Shown here: piece after piece, positions 1-5,288 of the stretch
Position numbering within the stretch: position 1 is the stretch's first letter
Layout of the letters: every line of letters begins with the position of its first letter
Source: DATAES01 sp036493595
Lineage (GTDB): Bacteria; Actinomycetota; Acidimicrobiia; Acidimicrobiales; JACDCH01
DNA length: 5,288 nt
Assembly: GCA_036493595.1 (NCBI GenBank)
Contig: DASXPN010000132.1
Location: 1-5,288 of the forward strand
Direction of reading: 5' to 3'
Translations under genes and position numbers: made by a program
Notes under the pieces: model-generated
The model's input: only the letters and a program-made list of their open reading frames with translations
Database searches by the model: none
What the model was told of the DNA's origin: nothing

Positions 1-1342
1 GGGCGGCAGGTTGCACCTCGATGTTTTGGAGTTGATCGATGGCAAGGCTCTGTCCTTGCGCCAGGGCGGCAACCGAGACGCGCGCAACCGTGTCGGGCGA
101 CGGATTGAAGATGGTGACGAACTCGGCGGACGTGTTGGCGACCGCGCTGCCGTCGGCGAACAGCCAGTTCGTTGCTTGCAGCGGCGCACCGAGCGCAGGG
201 CCGTAGCCCCGCCGAGGCGCAGGGGCCGCGCCGCTGATCACGCGCTCGGCGATCACCCCGGGCCCTGAGACCGATCGGACCGTCACGCTGTGGCCGATGC
301 CCTTCGGCACCCGTGTCTGGTCCTGCAGTGCGACTTGGCTGTAGCTGTTGGGCGGCACCGTGATCGGGATCGGATCGACGACGCCGCTCGTCGCGGGGTT
401 GTCGAGCGTGATCTCGAGCCGCACCTGCTGGGGTTGGTTGCTCGGGTTCACGACCGTGAACGACTCGCGCAAACCCCCGACGACCTCCCCCTCGGGGAAG
501 GTCCATACCGGCGCGGGTTGCGGTGCGCCCAACGTCACGGCAGTACCGCCGGGATGGTTCGGGTCCGAGCCGTCGAACGATTGCAGCCGATCGACGACGA
601 CTTGGCCGGCGCGGGCGGTGACGAACGCCGCGAGCTGCTCGAGCCGCGGCACGTCCGCAGTCACGTCGATGATCCGCAGGTGACGGCCCGCGACCGGAAG
701 ACCCTGCAAGTCGTCGGGGCTGCGGAAGCCGTCGTTGGTCTGGAAGGTGACGTCGACAACGGCATCCGCCGAGAACGGGTTGAACACCGCGAGGAACTCG
801 TGGGCGTCGCGCGTCGTCGTGCCGGTGGGTAGGAACCAGGTCTTCGACGCGGCCGACGCACACGGCGACGAGCTCGATCCTTGCGCCGTGGTGATGCGGT
901 GCTCGACCGCCACATCGGGATCGTTCGTCTCGACCAGCGCGGCAGCGAAGGGCGACGCCAGTATGTCGGCAAGATGCACGTCGGCGCGCGCCCGCGGGCC
1001 GACCTGCACCTGCTTCGCGACGGGTTGCAACGCGGCGACGGCCGCGGTTCCGGCCGTGTCCGACGGTGACGCGGCCGGGAACGACGTGATCGTGGTCGTG
1101 ATGGCCGTCGGGTTGGGATTGGCGATGACAATGGTGGCGTCGAATCCGCCTCCGGCGGTGGCGGTGCCGCCGGCACAGAAGAACGACGACGACACGGCGG
1201 CGGGTGGGGATGTCACCGGCATGAGTGCGCCTTGCGCGACCACGTCAGCGCGCGCCGGTGCGGTCTGGTTGCGATCCGCGATCACGAGCGCGGCGATGGT
1301 CACCAGGATCACGACGATGATCGGAAGTCGCCGCGGGTTCAC
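1..1342 (-). CDS. DUF5719-like exported protein, 3' end cut by the window edge
   Basis: I translated this gene by hand: 447 open codons from the GTG at 1342 to the left edge, with no stop, so the C-terminus is missing. The N-terminus is MNPRR followed by a hydrophobic stretch (about residues 7-22), which is a signal peptide or membrane anchor. The rest is Ala/Val/Thr/Pro-rich and probably beta-sheet, lying outside the membrane. Two cysteines (C56, C161) could form a disulfide. A hydrophobic-x-N-P motif recurs at N75, N188, N299 and N413. The last three are preceded 19-20 residues earlier by a W-x-[FL]-[PA]-x-G motif (W169, W280, W393), and the first by a related FFCAGG. This indicates four tandem domains of about 112 residues. 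The start is fixed by an in-frame TGA four codons upstream. The gene overlaps the glycosyltransferase stop by 4 bases, so translational coupling is likely. The DUF5719 assignment comes from overall character and from its place directly after a large GT2 gene. No enzymatic motif is visible and the function is unknown. Confidence 0.85.
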   Translation of the reverse strand, partial: MNPRRLPIIVVILVTIAALVIADRNQTAPARADVVAQGALMPVTSPPAAVSSSFFCAGGTATAGGGFDATIVIANPNPTAITTTITSFPAASPSDTAGTAAVAALQPVAKQVQVGPRARADVHLADILASPFAAALVETNDPDVAVEHRITTAQGSSSSPCASAASKTWFLPTGTTTRDAHEFLAVFNPFSADAVVDVTFQTNDGFRSPDDLQGLPVAGRHLRIIDVTADVPRLEQLAAFVTARAGQVVVDRLQSFDGSDPNHPGGTAVTLGAPQPAPVWTFPEGEVVGGLRESFTVVNPSNQPQQVRLEITLDNPATSGVVDPIPITVPPNSYSQVALQDQTRVPKGIGHSVTVRSVSGPGVIAERVISGAAPAPRRGYGPALGAPLQATNWLFADGSAVANTSAEFVTIFNPSPDTVARVSVAALAQGQSLAIDQLQNIEVQPAA

Positions 1343-4300
1343 GATGGTGCCTCAGCGCGGCGCCGCCACCGGACCAGCAACACGATGGCACCGACCCACA
1401 GCGCGACCTGTACGAGCAGGATGCCGTAACGCTGGAACGGTGTCGTGAAGCTGAGCTTCGCCGTCCCGCCCTTGTCGACCGTGAAGGCGTTGGCCCATCC
1501 GAATGCCTTGCTACGCGGCGCGCTGCGTCCGTCCACCTTCAGCGACCATCGTGACGACGACGCATCGGCGAGATACATGTCGGTGCCGTCGTTCACCTTG
1601 CCGCTCGCCGACGTGTAACCGGAGTGGTCGGTGAGCAGCGGGGGTGACCCCGCCAGGTCGACGCCGGCGGCGACGTCGAAGTACGGACCCTGGCCGGCTG
1701 CGACCGCGGCCGCCGGGCTGAGCGCGGTGCGGGTGGGCGCCCACGCCACGTTGCGGTACACCTGCACGTGCGGATCGGCGAGCACCTGCTGCAGGTCGAG
1801 TTGCTCACCGAGCGATCGATCGATGGCGGGCGGCACTGGGCGCGTCGGCTGTCCCTCCGGCGCGGCGGCGCTCTCGACCACGATGTAGCGCACACCCATC
1901 GGCGCCAGCAGCCGGCCGAGACGGCTCGTATCGCGGCGCACGGCGAGATGGAAGGCGTCGCTCATCAGACTGGTCGCGCCGTCCGACGAACCCGCCCAGC
2001 GGTCCTCGACCGACGGCAGGCCGTGGTCGGTGCTGGCAAACGAGACGCCCTGTTGGAGCTGCCAACCGGCGAGTGGCAACACGTCCGGATCGCCGATCCA
2101 CGCCACCCGGTACGGGCCCACTGTCGCCTGGTCGTTGTTGACGAAGGCGAGCACGCTCTCGAATCCCTCGTCGGGCGAGTTCCAGCGGCCGTCGAAGCTG
2201 GCGACCAACACCGGCGCCACACCGACTGCGAGCGCGGCCGCCGCCGCCAGCCACGCGACCTGGCGCCAGCCGAACCGGTAGCCGGGGAGGTCGTGCTCGA
2301 AGGCGAGGAGGCCGAGGCCGGCACTCAGCGACAGCCCGACCGCGGCCGGGGCGAGGAGCGCCTCGGGTGGGCCCAGCGCGTGGCCGAACCACGTCTGCTG
2401 ACCGATCCAGGCCACTGTCCAGCACGTGAGCGCGAGCACCCACGCACGCGCCGCCCACTCGAAGCGCCAGTCCCTACCGATGAACAACGGGAGCGCGGCC
2501 AGGACAAGGAACGCCCACCCCCACGGCGCACCACCGATCGGCCCGGTCTGGAACCGCAGGATCTCTCCGATGTCGAGTTGCGCGGCGACCGATTGCACCC
2601 CACCGATGGCGGACCACTGGCTACCGGGTAGCACGAAGTCGAACGACCACGGCAGATGCAACACGAACGCGACCACGACGGCGCCGACCGCGACGACGAC
2701 CGGTTGCGTCATGTGGTGGACGCGCAGCACGACCACGGAGCCGAGAAGCAGCCCAACCGCGATCACGAGCACTACGACAGCGGCGATCGGCTCGAACGCA
2801 GTGAGCACCGCGACCGCGAGCCCGAGGCCGAGCGCGGTCTGTTTGAACGGCCGATGCGGACCGTCCGGTCGGCCGAACAATGGAGTGCGCAGTTGGCGCG
2901 CGAGCGTCAGCACCAACCACGGCGCCGCGGCCCAGATGAGCAACCCACCCCAACGGCCACGCGCCACCGCGTCGTACGGCAACGGGATGGCGAGAAACGT
3001 CACGAGCGTGACGAGCCGCGCCAACGATGACCCCATTCCTCGTCCGAGACGCCACGTGCCGACGATGCCGACAGGGATCAGGCCGAGAAACAGAACGCGT
3101 CGCAGCGCGGACATCGCGCCGAGGAACACGACACCGGATCCGCCGAGCATCGCGAACGCGGTTGGCGCCGCGGATTCGGATCCGAGACCGGCATTGCGCC
3201 ATCCGCTGAACCACTTCGTGAACAGGATCGACGGCCCGCCGGGGAATGCGGGCAGGTCGGCGAAGGCGGGGATATGGCCGAACAACAGATGGCGGCTGCC
3301 GAACAGCACCACGACGACGACGCCGGCCCAGACGCCCGCGGCGATGCGCAACGGCCGGCTGCGCAGGGAACCGGCCAGCTCGCGGCCGGCGGCGGCCACC
3401 GGCGAGAGCGTCTCGTCGTCGCCACCGACCTGGCCCTGGACGAGCCGGCCGAGCTGTGCGCTCCCGTGCATCTGGAGCCGCCGGACCTCGCTGTCGGGCA
3501 ACTGGCGGATGTGCGAGAGGCGCTTGCGGTTGGCGCGTATCTCGCCGAGGCGCTGGAGGTTCCACCGCCACGCGGATGCCACGTCGCCCGCGCGACGGCG
3601 TTGCCCGGTGAAGAGCGAGTAGATGATGCCGCCGAGCGCGAGCAGGATCGCTTGAGGGAGCACGCGCAGCAGATGGAACCGCCCGTAGCACGTGAGCATC
3701 GTGCGGAGGCGGTGACGGTTGAGTTGCAAACGGTGGTCCGGAATGGGTCGCTCGCCGTCGGAGGCCTGGCGATGGCGCACGACCGCGGCGGGCACAGCCA
3801 CGACGCGGGCGCCTGCCACCTGCGCCCTCCACGACAGGTCGAGGTCCTCGCCGAGCAACTCGATCTCGGGATCGAACCCGCCGAGGACGGCGAACAGATC
3901 CGCTCGCACGAGCACGCATCCACCCGGTGCGCAGAACACGTCACGCACCGCGTCGTGCTGTTCCTGGTCGAGCTCGCCTGGCTCGACCAGCGGTGCGCGC
4001 ACGCCGGTCTTGTCCGCCGACTCGCCGACGCTCAACAGGCGCGAGGGGTTGTCCCACTCGACGACCTTCGGCGTGACGATGCCGGCGTTCGACCGGAACG
4101 CCTCTTCGACCATGGCTCGTACCGCACTCGGAGCGAGCGCGACGTCGTCATGGCAGATGACGTAGAAGGCGGCGCCCTCGACGACGTCGAGCACCTCGTT
4201 GGCGGACGGGCCGAAGCCACGGTTGGCATCGACACGACGGACGTAGGCCGACGGCTGCACGTCCGCCACCCGAGGGTCGACGCCCTCGTTGCCGCAGTCG

Positions 4301-4491
4301 ATCACGAGGATCGAGAGGTTCGGGTAGTCCTGATCGCCGAAGGACTGAAGGCATTCCTCGAACCACGGGCCCGGGTCGCAGGCGACGACGACGGCGACCG
4401 CGGGTGGGGCCAGAACGGGTTCTTCGCCCCCATCCGTGTCGTCGGCGGGCACGAGCCCGCCGGGCGCGACAGGTTGGGAGACGGAAGCCAC
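1339..4491 (-). CDS. Large family 2 glycosyltransferase fused to a polytopic membrane domain
   Basis: This 1050-residue protein probably transfers a sugar from a nucleotide donor to a cell-envelope glycan or its lipid carrier; donor and acceptor cannot be read from the sequence. Residues 31-240 form a GT-A fold GT2 domain: the AVAVVVACDPG opening strand, the DANRGFGPSAN segment (88-98), a DxD-like HDD (114-116) for metal and nucleotide-sugar binding, and the EDLDLSWR motif (215-222) carrying the usual catalytic-base acidic residues. The spacing suggests a WbbL/rhamnosyltransferase-like branch. A hydrophobic helix (about 274-294) and a basic linker follow. Residues 381-765 contain roughly eleven membrane segments and resemble GT-C or AftD-like proteins, with FTKWFSGWRNAGLG at 424-437. 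Residues 766-1020 look extracytoplasmic and include GVRYIVVE (866-873). A last helix lies at 1022-1040, followed by a basic tail. The start is GTG with a stop (TAG) five codons upstream. It is the first gene of the operon with the DUF5719-like gene. The GT2 call is firm; the second transferase activity is inferred. Confidence 0.93.
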   Translation of the reverse strand: MASVSQPVAPGGLVPADDTDGGEEPVLAPPAVAVVVACDPGPWFEECLQSFGDQDYPNLSILVIDCGNEGVDPRVADVQPSAYVRRVDANRGFGPSANEVLDVVEGAAFYVICHDDVALAPSAVRAMVEEAFRSNAGIVTPKVVEWDNPSRLLSVGESADKTGVRAPLVEPGELDQEQHDAVRDVFCAPGGCVLVRADLFAVLGGFDPEIELLGEDLDLSWRAQVAGARVVAVPAAVVRHRQASDGERPIPDHRLQLNRHRLRTMLTCYGRFHLLRVLPQAILLALGGIIYSLFTGQRRRAGDVASAWRWNLQRLGEIRANRKRLSHIRQLPDSEVRRLQMHGSAQLGRLVQGQVGGDDETLSPVAAAGRELAGSLRSRPLRIAAGVWAGVVVVVLFGSRHLLFGHIPAFADLPAFPGGPSILFTKWFSGWRNAGLGSESAAPTAFAMLGGSGVVFLGAMSALRRVLFLGLIPVGIVGTWRLGRGMGSSLARLVTLVTFLAIPLPYDAVARGRWGGLLIWAAAPWLVLTLARQLRTPLFGRPDGPHRPFKQTALGLGLAVAVLTAFEPIAAVVVLVIAVGLLLGSVVVLRVHHMTQPVVVAVGAVVVAFVLHLPWSFDFVLPGSQWSAIGGVQSVAAQLDIGEILRFQTGPIGGAPWGWAFLVLAALPLFIGRDWRFEWAARAWVLALTCWTVAWIGQQTWFGHALGPPEALLAPAAVGLSLSAGLGLLAFEHDLPGYRFGWRQVAWLAAAAALAVGVAPVLVASFDGRWNSPDEGFESVLAFVNNDQATVGPYRVAWIGDPDVLPLAGWQLQQGVSFASTDHGLPSVEDRWAGSSDGATSLMSDAFHLAVRRDTSRLGRLLAPMGVRYIVVESAAAPEGQPTRPVPPAIDRSLGEQLDLQQVLADPHVQVYRNVAWAPTRTALSPAAAVAAGQGPYFDVAAGVDLAGSPPLLTDHSGYTSASGKVNDGTDMYLADASSSRWSLKVDGRSAPRSKAFGWANAFTVDKGGTAKLSFTTPFQRYGILLVQVALWVGAIVLLVRWRRRAEAPS
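1350..1353 (-). promoter_or_regulatory. Ribosome binding site of the DUF5719-like gene inside the glycosyltransferase 3' end
   Basis: GAGG on the minus strand lies 7 bases before the GTG start at 1342, within the last codons of the glycosyltransferase gene. It supports the GTG start and, with the 4-base GTGA overlap, reinitiation by ribosomes that have just finished the upstream gene. Confidence 0.65.
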
Positions 4492-4500
4492 GAAGGTTCC

Positions 4501-4506
4501 AAACTA
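4501..4506 (-). promoter_or_regulatory. Possible -10 element directly upstream of the glycosyltransferase GTG
   Basis: TAGTTT on the minus strand fits the actinobacterial TAnnnT -10 pattern. It ends 9 bases before the GTG start, which would put transcription initiation at or next to the start codon and give a leaderless or near-leaderless mRNA. No -35 match is seen at normal spacing. Only a minimal GGA (4498-4500) could serve as a Shine-Dalgarno sequence. The same bases contain the in-frame TAG stop, so the match could be chance. Confidence 0.25.
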
Positions 4507-4525
4507 GTGGGCAGAGGTCTTGATC

Positions 4526-4546
4526 CCCGGCCGCGGCGGTGCCGGG
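4526..4546. repeat. Small GC-rich inverted repeat in the divergent intergenic region
   Basis: CCCGGC (4526-4531) and GCCGGG (4541-4546) form a perfect 6-bp stem with a 9-base loop. If the glycosyltransferase mRNA starts near the TTGCAA cluster, this hairpin would lie in its 5' leader. In such GC-rich DNA a stem of this size has little weight alone. Confidence 0.3.
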
Positions 4547-4581
4547 CGGGCGGTGCGGACGGTACCGGCTCCGGGCAGTTT

Positions 4582-4619
4582 GCTTGCAATAGTTTGCAAG
4601 ACGGCATATGGTTGCAAGC
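4582..4619. promoter_or_regulatory. Cluster of three TTGCAA palindromes, candidate operator between divergent genes
   Basis: TTGCAA occurs at 4584-4589, 4594-4599 and 4612-4617. The first two sit in a perfect inverted repeat, CTTGCAA-TAGT-TTGCAAG (4583-4600). The outer two also form an inverted repeat, GCTTGCAA (4582-4589) with TTGCAAGC (4612-4619). The starts are 10 and 18 bases apart; the first interval is about one helical turn. The AT-leaning cluster stands out from GC-rich surroundings and lies between the divergent starts at 4491 and 4650. This is the form expected of a dimeric repressor or activator site, but I cannot name the regulator. The same hexamer occurs singly inside coding sequence at 1025-1030 and 3724-3729, where it is probably incidental. 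Confidence 0.55.
4584..4612 (+). promoter_or_regulatory. Candidate promoter of the small coiled-coil gene
   Basis: TTGCAA (4584-4589) as -35 and TATGGT (4607-4612) as -10 are separated by exactly 17 bases. Each matches four of six positions of the vegetative consensus. Transcription would start near 4619 and give a leader of about 30 bases that includes the strong Shine-Dalgarno sequence. The second TTGCAA lies in the spacer and the third overlaps the end of the -10, so a protein bound to these sites would block polymerase. This is a prediction from spacing and weak matches only. Confidence 0.4.
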
Positions 4620-4635
4620 GATTTGTAGCCCGTTC

Positions 4636-4642
4636 GGAGGAG
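4636..4642 (+). promoter_or_regulatory. Strong Shine-Dalgarno sequence of the coiled-coil gene
   Basis: GGAGGAG lies 7 bases before the ATG at 4650. It is the best ribosome binding site in the window and fixes the start of the 114-residue protein. It contrasts with the nearly absent site of the divergent glycosyltransferase gene. Confidence 0.85.
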
Positions 4643-4649
4643 CACAGTC

Positions 4650-4994
4650 ATGGCCCCCACGTCCCCGGAAGATCTCTCGAAGCTGGCGAAGGACGCTGTC
4701 TACGTGTCCGTCGGCCTCGCCGTGATCGCCGTGCAGAAAGCACAGGTGCAGCGCCAGGAACTGCGGAAGCGAGTCCGTGGCCAGGTCGACGAGGCACGCA
4801 AGCGAGTCGACGATCGCGCGAAGACAGTCGAGGAGCGGCTCGAGAGCATCGAGGTTCGCTTCGACGCCTTGCTCGACCAGATCGAGGAGCGGCTGCCAGA
4901 GCAGGCTCGTACTGCCTCCAAGCAGGCCCGCACGGCGGCGAAGGACGCGAGGACCCAAGTGCGCGGTCTCGTCGCCTCACGCCGCGCCGCCTGA
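4650..4994 (+). CDS. Small charged coiled-coil protein, HbhA/phasin-like in character
   Basis: The 114-residue protein is nearly all helix-forming and I do not recognise a named family with certainty. Residues 15-29 are a short apolar stretch (AVYVSVGLAVIAV core), too short for a confident membrane span but suited to membrane surface binding. Residues 46-78 give a clean heptad pattern: positions a are V46, V53, V60, I67, L74 and positions d include A57, L64, F71, I78. A break at P83 follows (RLPEQ). The tail has three consecutive seven-residue repeats (QARTASK, QARTAAK, DARTQVR; residues 85-105) and ends RRAA. The layout, with an apolar start, a coiled coil, LPEQ and an Ala/Lys/Arg tail, recalls a shortened mycobacterial heparin-binding hemagglutinin or a phasin; that is analogy, not homology shown. 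It is monocistronic, with its own Shine-Dalgarno sequence and a terminator 54 bases after the stop. A scaffold or surface-coating role is inferred. Confidence 0.85.
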   Translation: MAPTSPEDLSKLAKDAVYVSVGLAVIAVQKAQVQRQELRKRVRGQVDEARKRVDDRAKTVEERLESIEVRFDALLDQIEERLPEQARTASKQARTAAKDARTQVRGLVASRRAA

Positions 4995-5013
4995 CCCGAC
5001 TCACATTCGCGCC

Positions 5014-5036
5014 GCGGCCGATCCCCCCTCGGCCGC
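5014..5036 (+). repeat. Hairpin with C-rich loop in the 3' UTR of the coiled-coil gene
   Basis: GCGGCCGA (5014-5021) pairs perfectly with TCGGCCGC (5029-5036), with a TCCCCCC loop. It starts 19 bases after the stop codon and has no T-run after it, so by itself it is not a classical terminator. It could protect the mRNA 3' end or act with the next hairpin. Its loop and right arm recur in that hairpin. Confidence 0.6.
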
Positions 5037-5077
5037 AAGGCGTGGCTGACGCCCCCGGTCGAATCCCCCCTCGGCCG
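5021..5077 (+). repeat. 15-bp direct repeat shared by two adjacent hairpins
   Basis: ATCCCCCCTCGGCCG occurs at 5021-5035 and again, without a mismatch, at 5063-5077, a period of 42 bases. In each copy the repeat supplies the loop and the right arm of a hairpin, while the left arms differ. This looks like a duplicated hairpin whose second copy gained a longer outer stem. Confidence 0.7.
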
Positions 5078-5093
5078 GGGGCGTCGCACTTTT
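5048..5093 (+). terminator. Rho-independent terminator of the coiled-coil gene
   Basis: GACGCCCCCGG (5048-5058) pairs perfectly with CCGGGGGCGTC (5075-5085). The stem continues inward through a T-G wobble (5059/5074) and CGA/TCG (5060-5062/5071-5073), giving 15 consecutive pairs with an ATCCCCCC loop. GCAC and then TTTT (5090-5093) follow. The T-run is short and set back by four bases, as is common in high-GC genomes. The minus strand has no T-run after the stem, so termination is expected only for plus-strand transcripts. Confidence 0.75.
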
Positions 5094-5117
5094 CACACCG
5101 TCCCAACGCGGGAGGCC

Positions 5118-5150
5118 GGGGGGAGGGGGGAGGCGGGTGGCGCGTGGCGC
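5118..5150 (+). repeat. G-rich tract with tandem GGGGGGA and tandem GTGGCGC
   Basis: GGGGGGA is repeated twice without a gap (5118-5124, 5125-5131), then GGCGGG. GTGGCGC is repeated twice without a gap at 5137-5150. Only three separate runs of three or more G are present, so a standard three-tetrad quadruplex is not supported; a two-tetrad form remains possible. No reading frame through this tract is convincing. It lies after the terminator and may be transcribed only by readthrough. Confidence 0.45.
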
Positions 5151-5164
5151 GCCGCCGCCCCGAT

Positions 5165-5207
5165 CTGGGTCGACTGAGCAACGTGCCGCGAGGCACCGTC
5201 GACCCAG
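5165..5207. repeat. Palindromic intergenic repeat, unit 1
   Basis: CTGGGTCGAC (5165-5174) is the perfect inverse of GTCGACCCAG (5198-5207). Inside it GTGCC (5183-5187) pairs with GGCAC (5192-5196) around a GCGA tetraloop of the GNRA type. The left side has eight unpaired bases (TGAGCAAC) against one on the right. The missing right-arm partner GTTGCTCA is found with one mismatch in unit 2. The unit therefore looks like a longer palindrome that lost part of one arm. No function is assigned. Confidence 0.65.
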
Positions 5208-5224
5208 AACCACACGCATGCCGG

Positions 5225-5265
5225 TCTGGGTCGGCTGAACGTCTCGCTCCCGTGGCTCAGTCGAC
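5225..5265. repeat. Palindromic intergenic repeat, unit 2 (degenerate)
   Basis: TCTGGGTCGGCTGA (5225-5238) repeats the left arm of unit 1 (from 5164) with one mismatch, 61 bases further on. GTCGGCTGA (5230-5238) pairs with TCAGTCGAC (5257-5265), one pair being G-T. ACG/CGT (5239-5241/5251-5253) continues the stem past a three-base bulge. GCTCAGTCGAC (5255-5265) is also a perfect inverse of bases 5169-5179 in unit 1. Next to it CAATGTGC (5265-5272) resembles CAACGTGC of unit 1 (5179-5186), so a third unit may begin here and continue outside the window. Confidence 0.55.
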
Positions 5266-5288
5266 AATGTGCGGGAACGGGGAAGTGG

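Noticed and set aside
1025..1030. Isolated TTGCAA inside the DUF5719-like gene (another at 3724-3729).
   Set aside because: Single copies within coding sequence, with no partner or promoter context.
290..1448. Overlapping plus-strand frames (290-832, 735-1448).
   Set aside because: They are antisense to the DUF5719-like gene. The minus-strand frame is open for 447 codons and shows a signal anchor and regular domain repeats; the plus-strand frames show neither.
2621..3919. A 432-codon minus-strand frame and several other long frames within 1339-4491.
   Set aside because: These are Arg/Pro/Ala-rich shadows of the glycosyltransferase gene in other frames, with no hydrophobic pattern or motif.
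3274..4725. A 483-codon open frame on the plus strand.
   Set aside because: It lies antisense to the glycosyltransferase gene, whose translation has clear GT2 motifs. The plus-strand product is a low-complexity, Arg/Asp/Glu/His-rich sequence with no domain, as expected for a GC-rich shadow frame.
5055..5081. GGTCGAATCCCC resembles a tRNA T-arm.
   Set aside because: One T is missing from the T-loop consensus, and no D-arm, anticodon arm or acceptor stem can be built around it. The bases are better explained as the terminator hairpin.
5118..5140. Possible G-quadruplex.
   Set aside because: Only three separate runs of three or more G are present, so the standard four-run motif fails. It is kept only as a G-rich tract.
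4648..5196. Minus-strand frames opposite the coiled-coil gene (4648-5196, 4302-4958, 5001-5267).
   Set aside because: They run through the terminator, the G-rich tract or the palindromic repeats and give Arg/Pro-rich products. The plus-strand gene has a strong Shine-Dalgarno sequence and clean heptads.

Overview
The window is GC-rich throughout and its coding regions have the strong third-position G/C bias of a high-GC actinobacterium. The gene content (a very large GT2/membrane glycosyltransferase followed by a DUF5719-type exported protein) fits Actinomycetota, and I would guess the class Acidimicrobiia. That placement rests on recognition of gene families, not on a search.

Layout. Positions 1-1342 (minus strand) hold the 5' portion of a DUF5719-like secreted or anchored protein whose 3' end lies beyond the left edge. 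Positions 1339-4491 (minus strand) encode a 1050-residue fusion: an N-terminal cytoplasmic GT-A fold family 2 glycosyltransferase, a polytopic membrane domain, an extracytoplasmic segment and a last C-terminal membrane helix. The two genes overlap by 4 bases (GTGA) and are clearly one operon. Positions 4492-4649 form a divergent intergenic region with a striking cluster of three TTGCAA palindromes. Positions 4650-4994 (plus strand) encode a 114-residue highly charged coiled-coil protein with a strong Shine-Dalgarno sequence. Positions 4995-5288 carry no convincing gene. They hold two consecutive hairpins with matching C-rich loops (the second looks like an intrinsic terminator), a G-rich tract and a cluster of related palindromic repeats that runs to the right edge.

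How the parts may work together. The glycosyltransferase and DUF5719 genes probably make a cell-envelope module. The first would build or transfer a surface sugar using a cytoplasmic donor and a membrane carrier, and the second is an exported beta-rich repeat protein of unknown role. The small coiled-coil gene is divergently transcribed and shares the TTGCAA region, so the two units may be co-regulated, but nothing shows that they share a pathway. No mobile element, CRISPR array, tRNA or rRNA was found.
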